The notes under the pieces: model-generated
Databases searched by the model: none
Told to the model about the DNA's origin: nothing
The model's input: only the letters and a program-made list of their open reading frames with translations
Shown: positions 1-6,723 of the stretch, piece after piece
How the letters are laid out: each line of letters opens with the position of its first letter
How positions within the stretch are numbered: the first letter of the stretch is position 1
Program-made: the position numbers and the translations under genes
Assembly (NCBI GenBank): GCA_003450125.1
Contig: DMFR01000216.1
Coordinates: 1,884 to 8,606, forward strand
Direction of reading: 5' to 3'
DNA: 6,723 nucleotides
From: Prolixibacteraceae bacterium
GTDB taxonomy: Bacteria; Bacteroidota; Bacteroidia; Bacteroidales; Prolixibacteraceae

Positions 1-59
1 GCTATAGCCATCGTGCAAATCAAAGCGCTAAAAAATAATAAAGTAAAGAATCGTTTCAT
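1..59 (-). CDS. N-terminus of an exported protein, cut by the left window edge
   Basis: Reading leftward from an ATG at 57-59, the frame is open to the edge (19 codons plus two bases) and starts MKRFFTLLFFSALICTMAI. This is a typical signal peptide: two basic residues (K2, R3) followed by a hydrophobic stretch (F4-I14) and small residues near the end. The mature protein lies outside the window, so its function is unknown. A Cys at residue 15 is followed by T and M and is not a convincing lipobox, although a lipoprotein cannot be excluded. The gene has the same orientation as the SusCD operon but is separated from it by an intrinsic terminator and about 650 bases, so it should be a separate transcription unit. 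The upstream DNA is AT-rich with no clear Shine-Dalgarno sequence, which is common in Bacteroidota. Confidence 0.65.
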   Translation of the reverse strand, partial: MKRFFTLLFFSALICTMAI

Positions 60-208
60 AATTCGAAGTTTTAAATTGTTAATGAATAACTAATTATTTA
101 ATGTTTTCACTAATAAATATACCTCAAATTATTTAAAAAAACAAGTATAAACAGCTGTATCTGTTGAAAAAAACGAAAGAAAAAGATTGAATTGTCCTTA
201 TTATAATG

Positions 209-223
209 TACTGACCGTCAGTA
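209..223. promoter_or_regulatory. Perfect palindrome resembling a TetR-family operator
   Basis: TACTGAC-C-GTCAGTA is a perfect inverted repeat with 7-base arms and one central base. The TGAC/GTCA arrangement around a 1-base centre resembles operators of TetR/AcrR-type repressors. It lies about 150 bases upstream of the left-edge ATG, and no other gene is positioned to use it in the window. The regulatory role is inferred from symmetry alone; no regulator gene is visible, and the distance to the start codon would require a long 5' leader or action from upstream of the promoter. Confidence 0.35.
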
Positions 224-487
224 TGCTTATGCACTAATATGTTTCATGATTTGCTTTCCTTGATAGCAGGGATTTGCAAAGGCAGATTACACTCCTTTCA
301 ATTATGTTTATATATGAAGTGAGCGAAGTTTATATTTTTGTTGAATAGGATTTCAAACTCCTCTGTCCGCTATCATTTTGTATTTTGCTTGAGTAGGGTT
401 TCCAGCTGGTCGGACAATATTTTACCACAACTGGTTTAAATTTGAATAACCATGCATGAAAGGCATGGAAGACCTGGAGAGTATAAA

Positions 488-529
488 GGGCATGGGCTAA
501 AATCGGGATAGGGTAGGGGAGCTTTAGCC
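488..529 (+). other. G-tract cluster (possible G-quadruplex) within a stem-loop
   Basis: Five runs of three or more G lie on the plus strand at 488-490, 494-496, 505-507, 511-513 and 516-519. The separating segments are 3, 8, 3 and 2 bases. This is a near-canonical quadruplex motif, with one loop a base longer than the usual limit of 7. The last three runs lie in the loop of a 7-bp inverted repeat, GGCTAAA (495-501) and TTTAGCC (523-529). The surrounding DNA is AT-rich, so the cluster stands out. Its function is unknown. Confidence 0.35.
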
Positions 530-663
530 AACGTTCCTATCTGCTCTTAATTTCAATACAAGGGCATTTTTGCGAACTTTTAGCGCCACAAAGCAAGATT
601 CACCTCTTTGTAATTTAAGTCCGTCAAAGGGCCAGAAATCAATGTTTTTTTTGAGGTCTCCTC

Positions 664-698
664 AATTCGTGTAATTCGTCCTCGATCGTGCAATTCGT
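664..698. repeat. Cluster of short AATTCGT repeats
   Basis: The heptamer AATTCGT occurs three times in 35 bases (664-670, 673-679 and 692-698). Read on the minus strand this is ACGAATT, with two copies preceded by CAC or TAC in the style ACGAATTACACGAATT. From general recall, such units recur in intergenic regions of environmental Bacteroidota genomes. The cluster lies just beyond the terminator of the SusCD operon. It could be a remnant of an interspersed repeat; this cannot be shown from one copy. Confidence 0.4.
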
Positions 699-706
699 AT
701 TTCAAT

Positions 707-744
707 AAAAAAGAGAGAGGTTGACAATTACTTGCCAACCTCTC
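707..744 (-). terminator. Rho-independent terminator of the FAS1-SusC-SusD operon
   Basis: On the minus strand, GAGAGGTTG (744 to 736) pairs perfectly with CAACCTCTC (723 to 715). The stem can extend inward by a G-U and a C-G pair, giving about 11 bp around an 8-base loop. It is followed by TC and then six T residues (712 to 707). The hairpin begins 42 bases past the SusD stop codon. No T-run follows it on the plus strand, so it acts in the operon direction only. Confidence 0.88.
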
Positions 745-785
745 CTGAAATAATTTATTAACCTTACCATTCAACTGGCATGATT

Positions 786-2387
786 TTATTTTTTAAACGG
801 TAAATACCAATTGCTTTGGTTCATTAATCTCTGACGAACTGCTTCTTTTTCATTGGGGTCAGAAAATTTGGCAGCTACTTTATCCGCAAGGTAAGCTGGA
901 TTTTGTCTGCGGTTTGCTACACGCACCAAATCAAACCAACGTTTGCCTTCAAAAGCAAGTTCCAAAGCACGTTCGTCCATGATTAAATCTTCAACAAATT
1001 CAACCCTTGCTTCACCAGTCAAAGCCACTTTTTTGATGGTGTCTGGAGCAACATAAATACTGTCAGGTACCAGTTTTGGCTTCAGGGTCACACGACCTCT
1101 GATTCCCAAATTCCTGTTCCATTTGTTGTAAGCTGCAGGAATTGGTTTTTCCGATTTAAATCCTGCATTCAGCAGTACCAGGGCAGTCTTTGTATCACCA
1201 CTCCTGTTTAAAGCTTCTGCCAGCATTAAATGCAAGTCTGATGCTCTGGAAATGGTAATGTCAGAACTAAAAGGTTCACCTTTATTGACTGAATATTTGT
1301 TGATGTAATAAACACCGGTGCTGGTAGTGTCAAGAGTAGCTCCTGGAGAAGCTGCGGTTCCCAATCCCCTGTAGATATCACCAGGCGCCCCTTGTGCAGG
1401 GATTTGCGTCTTGAATGAATCGACCAGCAGTTGAGTAGGAGCCACCATAAATTGATCGGTTGGCAAAAGCCATTTGGGAAGCGGATTAAACTGTCCTTCA
1501 TTTTGGTCATAGGCCATCACTGAAATGTTTTCAGAGGGAGCCGCTCCATAGGAAATATCTCCGGTGAGGGATTCCCCGCCAAGAAACATGGATTTCCAAC
1601 CTTCATTGGTATAGCCATCCACTTTATAGACTGTTGCAACATTACTGTAACTTTCAATGGCCAACTTCAGATATACGACAGCATTGGCATAATCACCCTT
1701 TTCCAGGTACAATTGACCAAGTATTGCTTTATTGTTCATGAAGTTAGTGAACCTCAACTCAACTTTTTGAGCCAGTTCATCATTGCTGGGAATATACGGC
1801 AAAAGCTGTTGAATCAGTGTATCGATCATTACCTCTTTGGGCAAAATATTCTGGTTAAGACCAGTGGGTAAAGACGCTAAATTATCATCAATTAACGCAG
1901 CCTGACCATACAGATTGATAAGGGTCAGGTAAGTCCAGCTCCTAAGACCAACAAGTGCGCCTTTGGTGTACTTCATAATGAAGGGATCAAAATTCCGATC
2001 GGTCAATGCAATTTTATCAATATTGAGAAGTGTTTCATTGACATTGACAATGACTTTATAATAGTCGGAAGCGTCCAGAAATGGGTTATCAAAACTTAAA
2101 ATCTGGTTGTTGATGTCCTTCAAAAATGGATCTGCATTTGGCCTTGTGGTCATTTGGTCTGATCTCAAACCGTCGACCATGATTAATTTAGGCATCGCAT
2201 TTTGTAGGGGGGCAAAAGCACCACCCATCGATGTGATTGCATCAATAATTGATTTATAATGCTGATCAGGAGTAATTCTTTCACCGGCCTGTTGGTCGAA
2301 GGTTTTGTCACTACACGAAAAACTTGTCCATAACACAACAAGGAGTGCAACCAGCTGGATTGGTCTTATATTTAATCGTTTTTTCAT
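786..2387 (-). CDS. SusD/RagB-family outer-membrane nutrient-binding lipoprotein
   Basis: This 533-aa protein is the surface lipoprotein partner of the SusC-type transporter encoded 19 bases upstream. In this family SusD forms a lid over the SusC barrel and helps capture ligand (commonly glycans, sometimes peptides). A basic start (MKKR), a hydrophobic core (L12-W20) and SFSC ending at Cys25 form a lipoprotein signal. SDKTFD follows, with acidic residues near the lipid anchor that fit Bacteroidota surface-export signals. A TPR-like helical pair lies around residues 219-245 (AILGQLYLEKGDYANAVVYL). The diagnostic C-terminal SusD segment is at about 385-530, including LHLMLAEALNRSGD (386-398) and ERALELAFEGKRWFDLVR (472-489). 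Length is normal for the family. The end is NWYLPFKK rather than the more usual NP-containing tail. The ligand cannot be inferred. Its ATG lies in the A-rich context expected for this phylum, with only a weak AGGA about 15 bases upstream. Confidence 0.95.
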   Translation of the reverse strand: MKKRLNIRPIQLVALLVVLWTSFSCSDKTFDQQAGERITPDQHYKSIIDAITSMGGAFAPLQNAMPKLIMVDGLRSDQMTTRPNADPFLKDINNQILSFDNPFLDASDYYKVIVNVNETLLNIDKIALTDRNFDPFIMKYTKGALVGLRSWTYLTLINLYGQAALIDDNLASLPTGLNQNILPKEVMIDTLIQQLLPYIPSNDELAQKVELRFTNFMNNKAILGQLYLEKGDYANAVVYLKLAIESYSNVATVYKVDGYTNEGWKSMFLGGESLTGDISYGAAPSENISVMAYDQNEGQFNPLPKWLLPTDQFMVAPTQLLVDSFKTQIPAQGAPGDIYRGLGTAASPGATLDTTSTGVYYINKYSVNKGEPFSSDITISRASDLHLMLAEALNRSGDTKTALVLLNAGFKSEKPIPAAYNKWNRNLGIRGRVTLKPKLVPDSIYVAPDTIKKVALTGEARVEFVEDLIMDERALELAFEGKRWFDLVRVANRRQNPAYLADKVAAKFSDPNEKEAVRQRLMNQSNWYLPFKK

Positions 2388-2406
2388 TTTTTCTGAATTT
2401 ATCCTG

Positions 2407-5400
2407 TTATAAATCTAATTTTAAGCCCACGATAAACGATTTGGGTTGAGGCATTTTCCCGTAATCAACGCCCATATAAAATGGATTGTTGGAATATTGG
2501 AAATCGGGGTCATAACCTGTATACTTAGTAAACGTTAGAAGGTTGGTGCCCGTTACATAGAGGGTAATGCCCTTGTATGCGCCTGCCATCTGAGGAAGCT
2601 TATAGTTCAAAGTCAATTGTTTTAACCGTACATAAGATCCGTCTTCAATCCAACGATCTGAAAAAGCAGTATTGCCTGTAGGATCTCCAAAGGAAGCCCT
2701 GGGCATAGTTGCATTCGTATTGTCATTGTTCGGTCTCCATCGGTCTAATACACTCACCATTTGATTGGCATAAGAGTCCATCGATTCGGCTTTATACCTC
2801 ACATAGTTGAAAATATCATTGCCTACTGAATAGGTAAAATAAGCAGCCAATTCCAGGTTTTTATACTTCAAGGTACTGTTGAATCCACCAAAGAAATCTG
2901 GATTTGGATTGCCGATAATCATCTTATCGTTTTCGTCGATGATTTTGTCACCATTCACGTCAACGTATCTGATATCACCTTCTGCCATTGGAACCCTGTT
3001 TGGACCGATAATCCCGCTTGCACTGCCATCATTAATAATGCCATCGGTTTTATATCCATAAAATGCGTTAACGGCATTTCCCACAGAAGTGATGTATTCA
3101 CCACCTTCAATAGGGGTCAAAACGTTGGAAGTACTTGGATCAAGGAATTTCAGGCTTTTTACTTCAGTTACTTGTTTGGTCACCGATCCACCGAGGGTCC
3201 ATATCAGTCCGCCGGCATGCAATCTCAGATCAGCAGACACTTCTACCCCTTTTGACTGCAGCTTACCACCGTTGTCAAAATAACTGGTAAAACCAAAGGT
3301 TTCTGGCAGCACTTGTTGAATGATCAGATTGTCAACATTTGACTGGTAAACATCAACATGAAAGTTGGCAGTCTGTTTGAAAAGTGAAAGGTCTACTCCG
3401 GCATTCATGGTTACTTTCTTTTCAAGTTCCAGATTGTCGTTTGGAATGGCCTCACGAGTGATCACCCCTGATCTGTTCAGACGTTGTGAAGTATAATACA
3501 ACTTTGAAAAGTCATACACATTGCTAAACATGTTGCCGGTAGTTGACCATGATCCACGGAATTTCAAGTCATCCAGCCATTTAGCCTGAGACAGAAACTT
3601 TTCACTAGAAGCACGCCATGCTACTGCAAGAGATGGATAATAATTCCACCGGTTGGTTTTGTTCACCGCTGAATTCCCATCATAAGAGATGTTGGCATCA
3701 ACCAGATATTTATCGCGGAAATTGTAATTCATACTTCCAAAATAAGACACCCAAACCAATCCTCTTTCTTCACCGGTAGAAGTTCTTAAAAATGAATATT
3801 TCGAACCTTGACCCAGACTCTTGAAGTCGTCAGAGGGAGTATTCAAATCGATGGCCCTGTTGTATTTGTAGTTGTTTTTCATGTACCTCATACCACCTTG
3901 CAGTACGATAGAGTGACCTGAAGCCGATTTGTTGTTAAAGGCCAATGTTGCATGATTCTGGCTCGAACGGTATTCATTGACAAAATCGCCTGGGCTGTTG
4001 CTTGCTGAATCTACTTTCACCAATCCCAGATCGGGCAAAAAGATGCTCTCCCTTGAATTGTTAAAATTGATCCCCATTAATTCAGACAACATGAAATGGT
4101 TGTTAAACTTGTACTGAGCCATCACCGAACTCAAGAAATCATAGTTACGGTTGGTTCCCATCGCACTTTTGATGATAGAAGCCGGATTACTTACATTGAA
4201 AGCAGTTACATCGTCCAGGTAGGATAATTGCGTACCGGTTGAATTGTCCCTTGCATAGGCGTTTGTAATAGGAGACGCGAGCAATGCAGAGGTCAATGGA
4301 TTTTTCCATGTACTGTATCCCATGTTGGGCAATTTGCTGTCAGCCAATGAAAGTTTGGCGTTTGGTGCAATGGAAAACTTATCCGAGATGTTGATCTTAC
4401 CGTTGATACGTAAGTTAAACCTTGAATACGTTGACTGATCATACACACCTTGCTGCTTGATATAACCTGTTGAAATGTTGTACGTGGCGATATCATCACC
4501 CCCTTTAAGGAAGAAATGGTATTTCTGGATCGTGGATGGTTTAAAACTTTCCTTTTGCCAATCGGTATTGTTGTTATACCGGTAATATTCATTGGTCGAT
4601 GCATCGCCATTCAGCCAGGGATAACGGGTATTGATATCCGTTGAATTTAATCCCTGATCAGAGAGCAGTTCATTGAAATAGTTTTTAAACTGGGGTGCAT
4701 TCAATACATCCAGACCTTGAGGAGCCATTGACATGCCACCGTATGCCGACATTTTAATGACCGTACTGGTTTCACTTTTCTGTTCTGAATTGATGTTAAT
4801 CACCCCGTTTGAACCGGCAGCCCCTAAATATCCAGTACCATCCTTCAGCACTGAGATATCAGAGATATCTTCCAGGTCAACCACTTCCAATGGGTTGGTT
4901 GAAAAACCTTCCATCAGGCTTTTGTTGGCATAAGAATATTCATGAATCATTCCATCAATGAACAATAACGGTTCATTGTTTCCATACAAAGATGAAACAC
5001 CACGGATATTCATATAGGTTTTATGGCCTGGCATGCCTGACTGTTGAATCACAGAAAGTCCTGAAACCCGTCCCTGTAAGGCCTGGTCAAACGAACTGAC
5101 TTGTTCTTGTTTTAAGTTTTCTGCTGTTAAAGCAGAAACGGGGAAACTGGCATCTTTTAATAAATTCGAACCTAAGGGGTTGTTATAGGAATTATCAAAA
5201 GAATTGTAATCCGTTGAAACCAGTGAAATGTTAATTAAATCACGGCCGTTCAAGTAGATATTCCTCTTGTTGTACCCAGGTAAATTAATCAGTAACTCAG
5301 CATGTTTGTCGGGAACTACTATTGAAAAAGCCCCCTTTTCATCTGTTTCAGACGAAGTTCCTGTAGAAGCAACCGAGATCGAAACCTGTTTCAGCGGCAG

Positions 5401-5559
5401 ACCTGTACCCGATTCAAGTACGATACCTTTTATAGTAACACCTGGATTTTGTGCCCAAACGGATTGGATACTTAAACAGGCCATAAAAAATATCAGTAAT
5501 GAAAAACAGGTCGAATATGAGAATCTTTTTGTCATATTTAATCGATTATTTTTTGTCAT
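2407..5559 (-). CDS. SusC/RagA-family TonB-dependent outer-membrane transporter
   Basis: This 1050-aa outer-membrane barrel imports ligand with its SusD partner, powered by TonB-ExbBD. A signal peptide (hydrophobic about 18-31) probably ends at VWA-QNPG (cut after residue 36). A carboxypeptidase-regulatory-like beta domain spans about 41-113 (GIVLESGTGLPLKQVSISV). The plug spans about 135-260 with family motifs ALQGRVSGLSV (160-170), MNIRGVSS (183-190), EPLLFIDGM (196-204) and SVLKDG...GSNGVIN (236-255). Later hallmarks are NRWNYYPSLAVAWR (636-649), a calcium-loop-like DVNGDKIIDEND (867-878), IIGNPNPDFFGGFN (881-894) and the closing strand SFIVGLKLDL. Full family length and intact. No STN domain is present, so there is no sign of FecR/sigma-factor signalling. 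The usual VVVGYG segment before the plug is missing. The start is ambiguous: Met9 (5533-5535) repeats the ATGACAAAAA context and gives a more standard signal peptide. It follows the FAS1 gene by 38 bases. Confidence 0.95.
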   Translation of the reverse strand: MTKNNRLNMTKRFSYSTCFSLLIFFMACLSIQSVWAQNPGVTIKGIVLESGTGLPLKQVSISVASTGTSSETDEKGAFSIVVPDKHAELLINLPGYNKRNIYLNGRDLINISLVSTDYNSFDNSYNNPLGSNLLKDASFPVSALTAENLKQEQVSSFDQALQGRVSGLSVIQQSGMPGHKTYMNIRGVSSLYGNNEPLLFIDGMIHEYSYANKSLMEGFSTNPLEVVDLEDISDISVLKDGTGYLGAAGSNGVININSEQKSETSTVIKMSAYGGMSMAPQGLDVLNAPQFKNYFNELLSDQGLNSTDINTRYPWLNGDASTNEYYRYNNNTDWQKESFKPSTIQKYHFFLKGGDDIATYNISTGYIKQQGVYDQSTYSRFNLRINGKINISDKFSIAPNAKLSLADSKLPNMGYSTWKNPLTSALLASPITNAYARDNSTGTQLSYLDDVTAFNVSNPASIIKSAMGTNRNYDFLSSVMAQYKFNNHFMLSELMGINFNNSRESIFLPDLGLVKVDSASNSPGDFVNEYRSSQNHATLAFNNKSASGHSIVLQGGMRYMKNNYKYNRAIDLNTPSDDFKSLGQGSKYSFLRTSTGEERGLVWVSYFGSMNYNFRDKYLVDANISYDGNSAVNKTNRWNYYPSLAVAWRASSEKFLSQAKWLDDLKFRGSWSTTGNMFSNVYDFSKLYYTSQRLNRSGVITREAIPNDNLELEKKVTMNAGVDLSLFKQTANFHVDVYQSNVDNLIIQQVLPETFGFTSYFDNGGKLQSKGVEVSADLRLHAGGLIWTLGGSVTKQVTEVKSLKFLDPSTSNVLTPIEGGEYITSVGNAVNAFYGYKTDGIINDGSASGIIGPNRVPMAEGDIRYVDVNGDKIIDENDKMIIGNPNPDFFGGFNSTLKYKNLELAAYFTYSVGNDIFNYVRYKAESMDSYANQMVSVLDRWRPNNDNTNATMPRASFGDPTGNTAFSDRWIEDGSYVRLKQLTLNYKLPQMAGAYKGITLYVTGTNLLTFTKYTGYDPDFQYSNNPFYMGVDYGKMPQPKSFIVGLKLDL

Positions 5560-5597
5560 TTCGAAGCGATATTTAGGTTAATGGTCAGATGATCTAT

Positions 5598-6723
5598 TTA
5601 TTTAACTGGAGTAAATATTACGGTATCCCAAAATAGAATCCCCCAGGTAATGTTGACCAATTTAATTTTATGTTCTTCTGTTTTGGTCCAGTTAAATTCT
5701 CCCCATGGCGCTCTGTCAGGGCCGGATCTGGCAACTGTTGCTGTTTTAACCCCATCAACATACACTTCAAAATCAATGTTGCCACTCCATACGTAGCCCG
5801 ATAGTGTATATTTCCCCTTCATGATTTTAGGGGTGGTCAATTCAATTTCCCAGAAACCATTCATATTCCAACAGTCGTAATTAACTTGGGTCGGAGCATC
5901 ATGATTCTTATAATAATACTGCAAGTAGTCACCTTTCCATTTAATCTTGGGAAAGGTATTCTGTCCGTCAAACCATTTCATGTAATATTTACCATAGAAA
6001 TCACCCTGCTTAATCTCCGGATAATCTGTCGTATCGAAGGTAAATAAGGTAGGCTCTGGCTGAATGACCGGCAATATATTGTTCAGAATATGAATCGCTC
6101 CATTTTTAGCCGGAATGTTCGACTGCGCGACATCAAAACCGGTGTAGCGTTGGGTCTTTTTATCCAAATTCAATTTATAGTCATCCGAAATGGTTACTGA
6201 AATGTTGTTATCGCTTGACAGGATAGGGTACAATTGAGTTTTAAAATCAGATAAATAATAGGTACCCCCCATACAATGGTATTCCATGTAACGGTAAAAT
6301 GGATTGGCTTTATAAGTAACACTATCAGGTCGGGTGGTAAAGTGGGCAATCAGTTGATCGATGGTGGTAATGCCTAAACTGTCGGCATATACTTTATTCG
6401 GAGCTGCCAGTATGGTGAACCTGGTTCGCATATACTGGTCCACCCCCTTGATGGTACCATACTTCGATTTGATGGCCTGAAGTGTATCTTTAAGTCCGCT
6501 CACTTCCAATCCCTGGGCAAACAATGAGAATTCAGGATCAGCTTTCAGCTTGTCGTAAACACTGATTGTGATCAGGTCAATTACCTTATCAATCTGGTGA
6601 ATAAAACCGTTGGCCGTTCTGATATCCCGCTTGGTGATTTTACACTCCTTGTTAATAATAATATCGGAGCCCTGGAACTCTGTTACCAGGTAATCGCCAA
6701 TGGCATTGGTATCCCGTAAGGCA
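5598..6723 (-). CDS. FAS1 (fasciclin)-domain surface protein, 5' end outside the window
   Basis: The frame is open from the right window edge to a TAA at 5598-5600, giving 374 codons with no start visible. It begins in the tail of one FAS1 domain, marked by the conserved H-box NGFIHQIDKVI (fragment residues 38-48). A second FAS1 domain spans about 53-218, with PEFSLFAQGLEVSGL at its start, FTILAAPNKVYADSLGI (the FTVFAPT-like box, 102-118) and NGAIHILNNILPV (207-219). The last 150 residues (about 225-374) are rich in Trp and Tyr and have alternating beta-like strands, with YTLSGYVWSG, FEVYVDGVKTATV and a final WDTVIFTPV. This resembles jelly-roll carbohydrate-binding modules, but I cannot assign a family. 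FAS1 domains are generally extracellular adhesion or binding modules. A signal peptide is expected in the missing part. The position as first visible gene of a SusCD operon suggests an accessory surface ligand-binding role; this is inference. Confidence 0.88.
   Translation of the reverse strand, partial: ALRDTNAIGDYLVTEFQGSDIIINKECKITKRDIRTANGFIHQIDKVIDLITISVYDKLKADPEFSLFAQGLEVSGLKDTLQAIKSKYGTIKGVDQYMRTRFTILAAPNKVYADSLGITTIDQLIAHFTTRPDSVTYKANPFYRYMEYHCMGGTYYLSDFKTQLYPILSSDNNISVTISDDYKLNLDKKTQRYTGFDVAQSNIPAKNGAIHILNNILPVIQPEPTLFTFDTTDYPEIKQGDFYGKYYMKWFDGQNTFPKIKWKGDYLQYYYKNHDAPTQVNYDCWNMNGFWEIELTTPKIMKGKYTLSGYVWSGNIDFEVYVDGVKTATVARSGPDRAPWGEFNWTKTEEHKIKLVNITWGILFWDTVIFTPVK

Larger units (their letters stand above)
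60..706. other. Long gene-poor intergenic region
   Basis: No convincing coding sequence was found on either strand. The part nearest the left-edge gene (60-205) is very AT-rich and probably carries its promoter. A loose match to the Bacteroidota -7 element (TATACTTG on the minus strand, 142-149, against TAnnTTTG) is the best I see, without a clear -33 partner. Further right are a perfect 15-base palindrome (209-223), a direct repeat GTTTATAT at 306-313 and 328-335 (22-base spacing), a small hairpin CCATGC/GCATGG (450-455 and 463-468), a G-tract stem-loop (488-529) and AATTCGT repeats (664-698). A 6-bp hairpin TTGAGG/CCTCAA with a 3-base loop lies at 651-665. The region may hold regulatory DNA, a small RNA or decayed sequence. 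Confidence 0.6.

Noticed and set aside
333..340. TATTTTTG on the plus strand as a Bacteroidota -7 promoter element
   Set aside because: It matches TAnnTTTG but has no -33 element at the right distance and no plus-strand gene downstream.
450..468. Hairpin CCATGC/GCATGG as a terminator
   Set aside because: The stem is only 6 bp and no T-run follows on either strand.
453..512. Plus-strand 19-codon frame beginning MHERHGRPGEYKG
   Set aside because: Too short, no ribosome-binding context, and it overlaps the G-tract stem-loop.
330..536. Minus-strand frame of about 68 codons without stops
   Set aside because: It has no ATG and only a late GTG as possible start; composition looks non-coding and no family is recognised. 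It could at most be a decayed fragment.
645..665. T-run plus TTGAGG/CCTCAA hairpin as a second terminator
   Set aside because: The T-run precedes the hairpin on the plus strand and is an A-run after it on the minus strand, so the order is wrong for termination in either direction.
580..774. Open frame of 64 codons on the minus strand just after the SusD gene
   Set aside because: It runs straight through the intrinsic terminator hairpin and the AATTCGT repeats, has no recognisable domain, and is best explained as chance.
4293..4610. Minus-strand frame of 105 codons within the SusC gene, and a similar one at 1226-1510 within the SusD gene
   Set aside because: Both are out-of-frame readings of genes with clear family motifs.
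5267..5581. Plus-strand frame of 104 codons opposite the start of the SusC gene
   Set aside because: It lies antisense to well-supported signal-peptide and regulatory-domain coding sequence and resembles no family; it is a shadow frame. The same applies to plus-strand frames at 2879-3061, 3089-3283 and 4733-4933.
6522..6524. TTG codon as a start for the FAS1 protein
   Set aside because: The frame continues upstream to the window edge and encodes the conserved tail of another FAS1 domain, so the TTG is an internal Leu codon.

Overview
The window comes from a member of the Bacteroidota (Bacteroidetes). The evidence is an adjacent SusC/SusD pair, a Bacteroidota-style lipoprotein signal on the SusD protein, fasciclin (FAS1) domains in the gene upstream, AT-rich intergenic DNA and translation starts without strong Shine-Dalgarno sequences. 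I cannot place it below phylum from the sequence. All recognised genes lie on the minus strand, so the window is transcribed from right to left.

Right and centre (786-6723) is one compact operon. In transcription order it holds the 3' part of a gene for a FAS1-domain cell-surface protein (5598 to the right edge, 5' end outside the window), a complete SusC-type TonB-dependent outer-membrane transporter of 1050 aa, and a complete SusD/RagB-type surface lipoprotein of 533 aa. The gaps are 38 and 19 bases. A strong intrinsic terminator at 707-744 ends the operon 42 bases after the SusD stop codon. SusC should form the outer-membrane barrel and SusD the surface lid that captures ligand. The FAS1 protein sits where an accessory surface-binding protein often sits in such loci. 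No glycoside hydrolase, peptidase, sulfatase, sigma/anti-sigma pair or hybrid two-component regulator is visible, so the substrate cannot be named.

Left (60-706) is a gene-poor, AT-rich stretch of about 650 bases. It holds a cluster of short AATTCGT repeats, a G-tract region with quadruplex potential inside a stem-loop, and a perfect 15-base palindrome resembling an operator of a TetR-type repressor. At the left edge (1-59) the first 19 codons and two further bases of another minus-strand gene are visible. They encode a clear secretion signal peptide, and the palindrome lies about 150 bases upstream of its ATG.

I see no CRISPR array, tRNA, rRNA, intact insertion sequence or recognisable defence system. 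The most interesting points are the pairing of a FAS1 protein with SusCD, its unassigned aromatic-rich C-terminal domain, the absence of the usual TonB-box/VVVGYG segment from this SusC, and the structured intergenic region.
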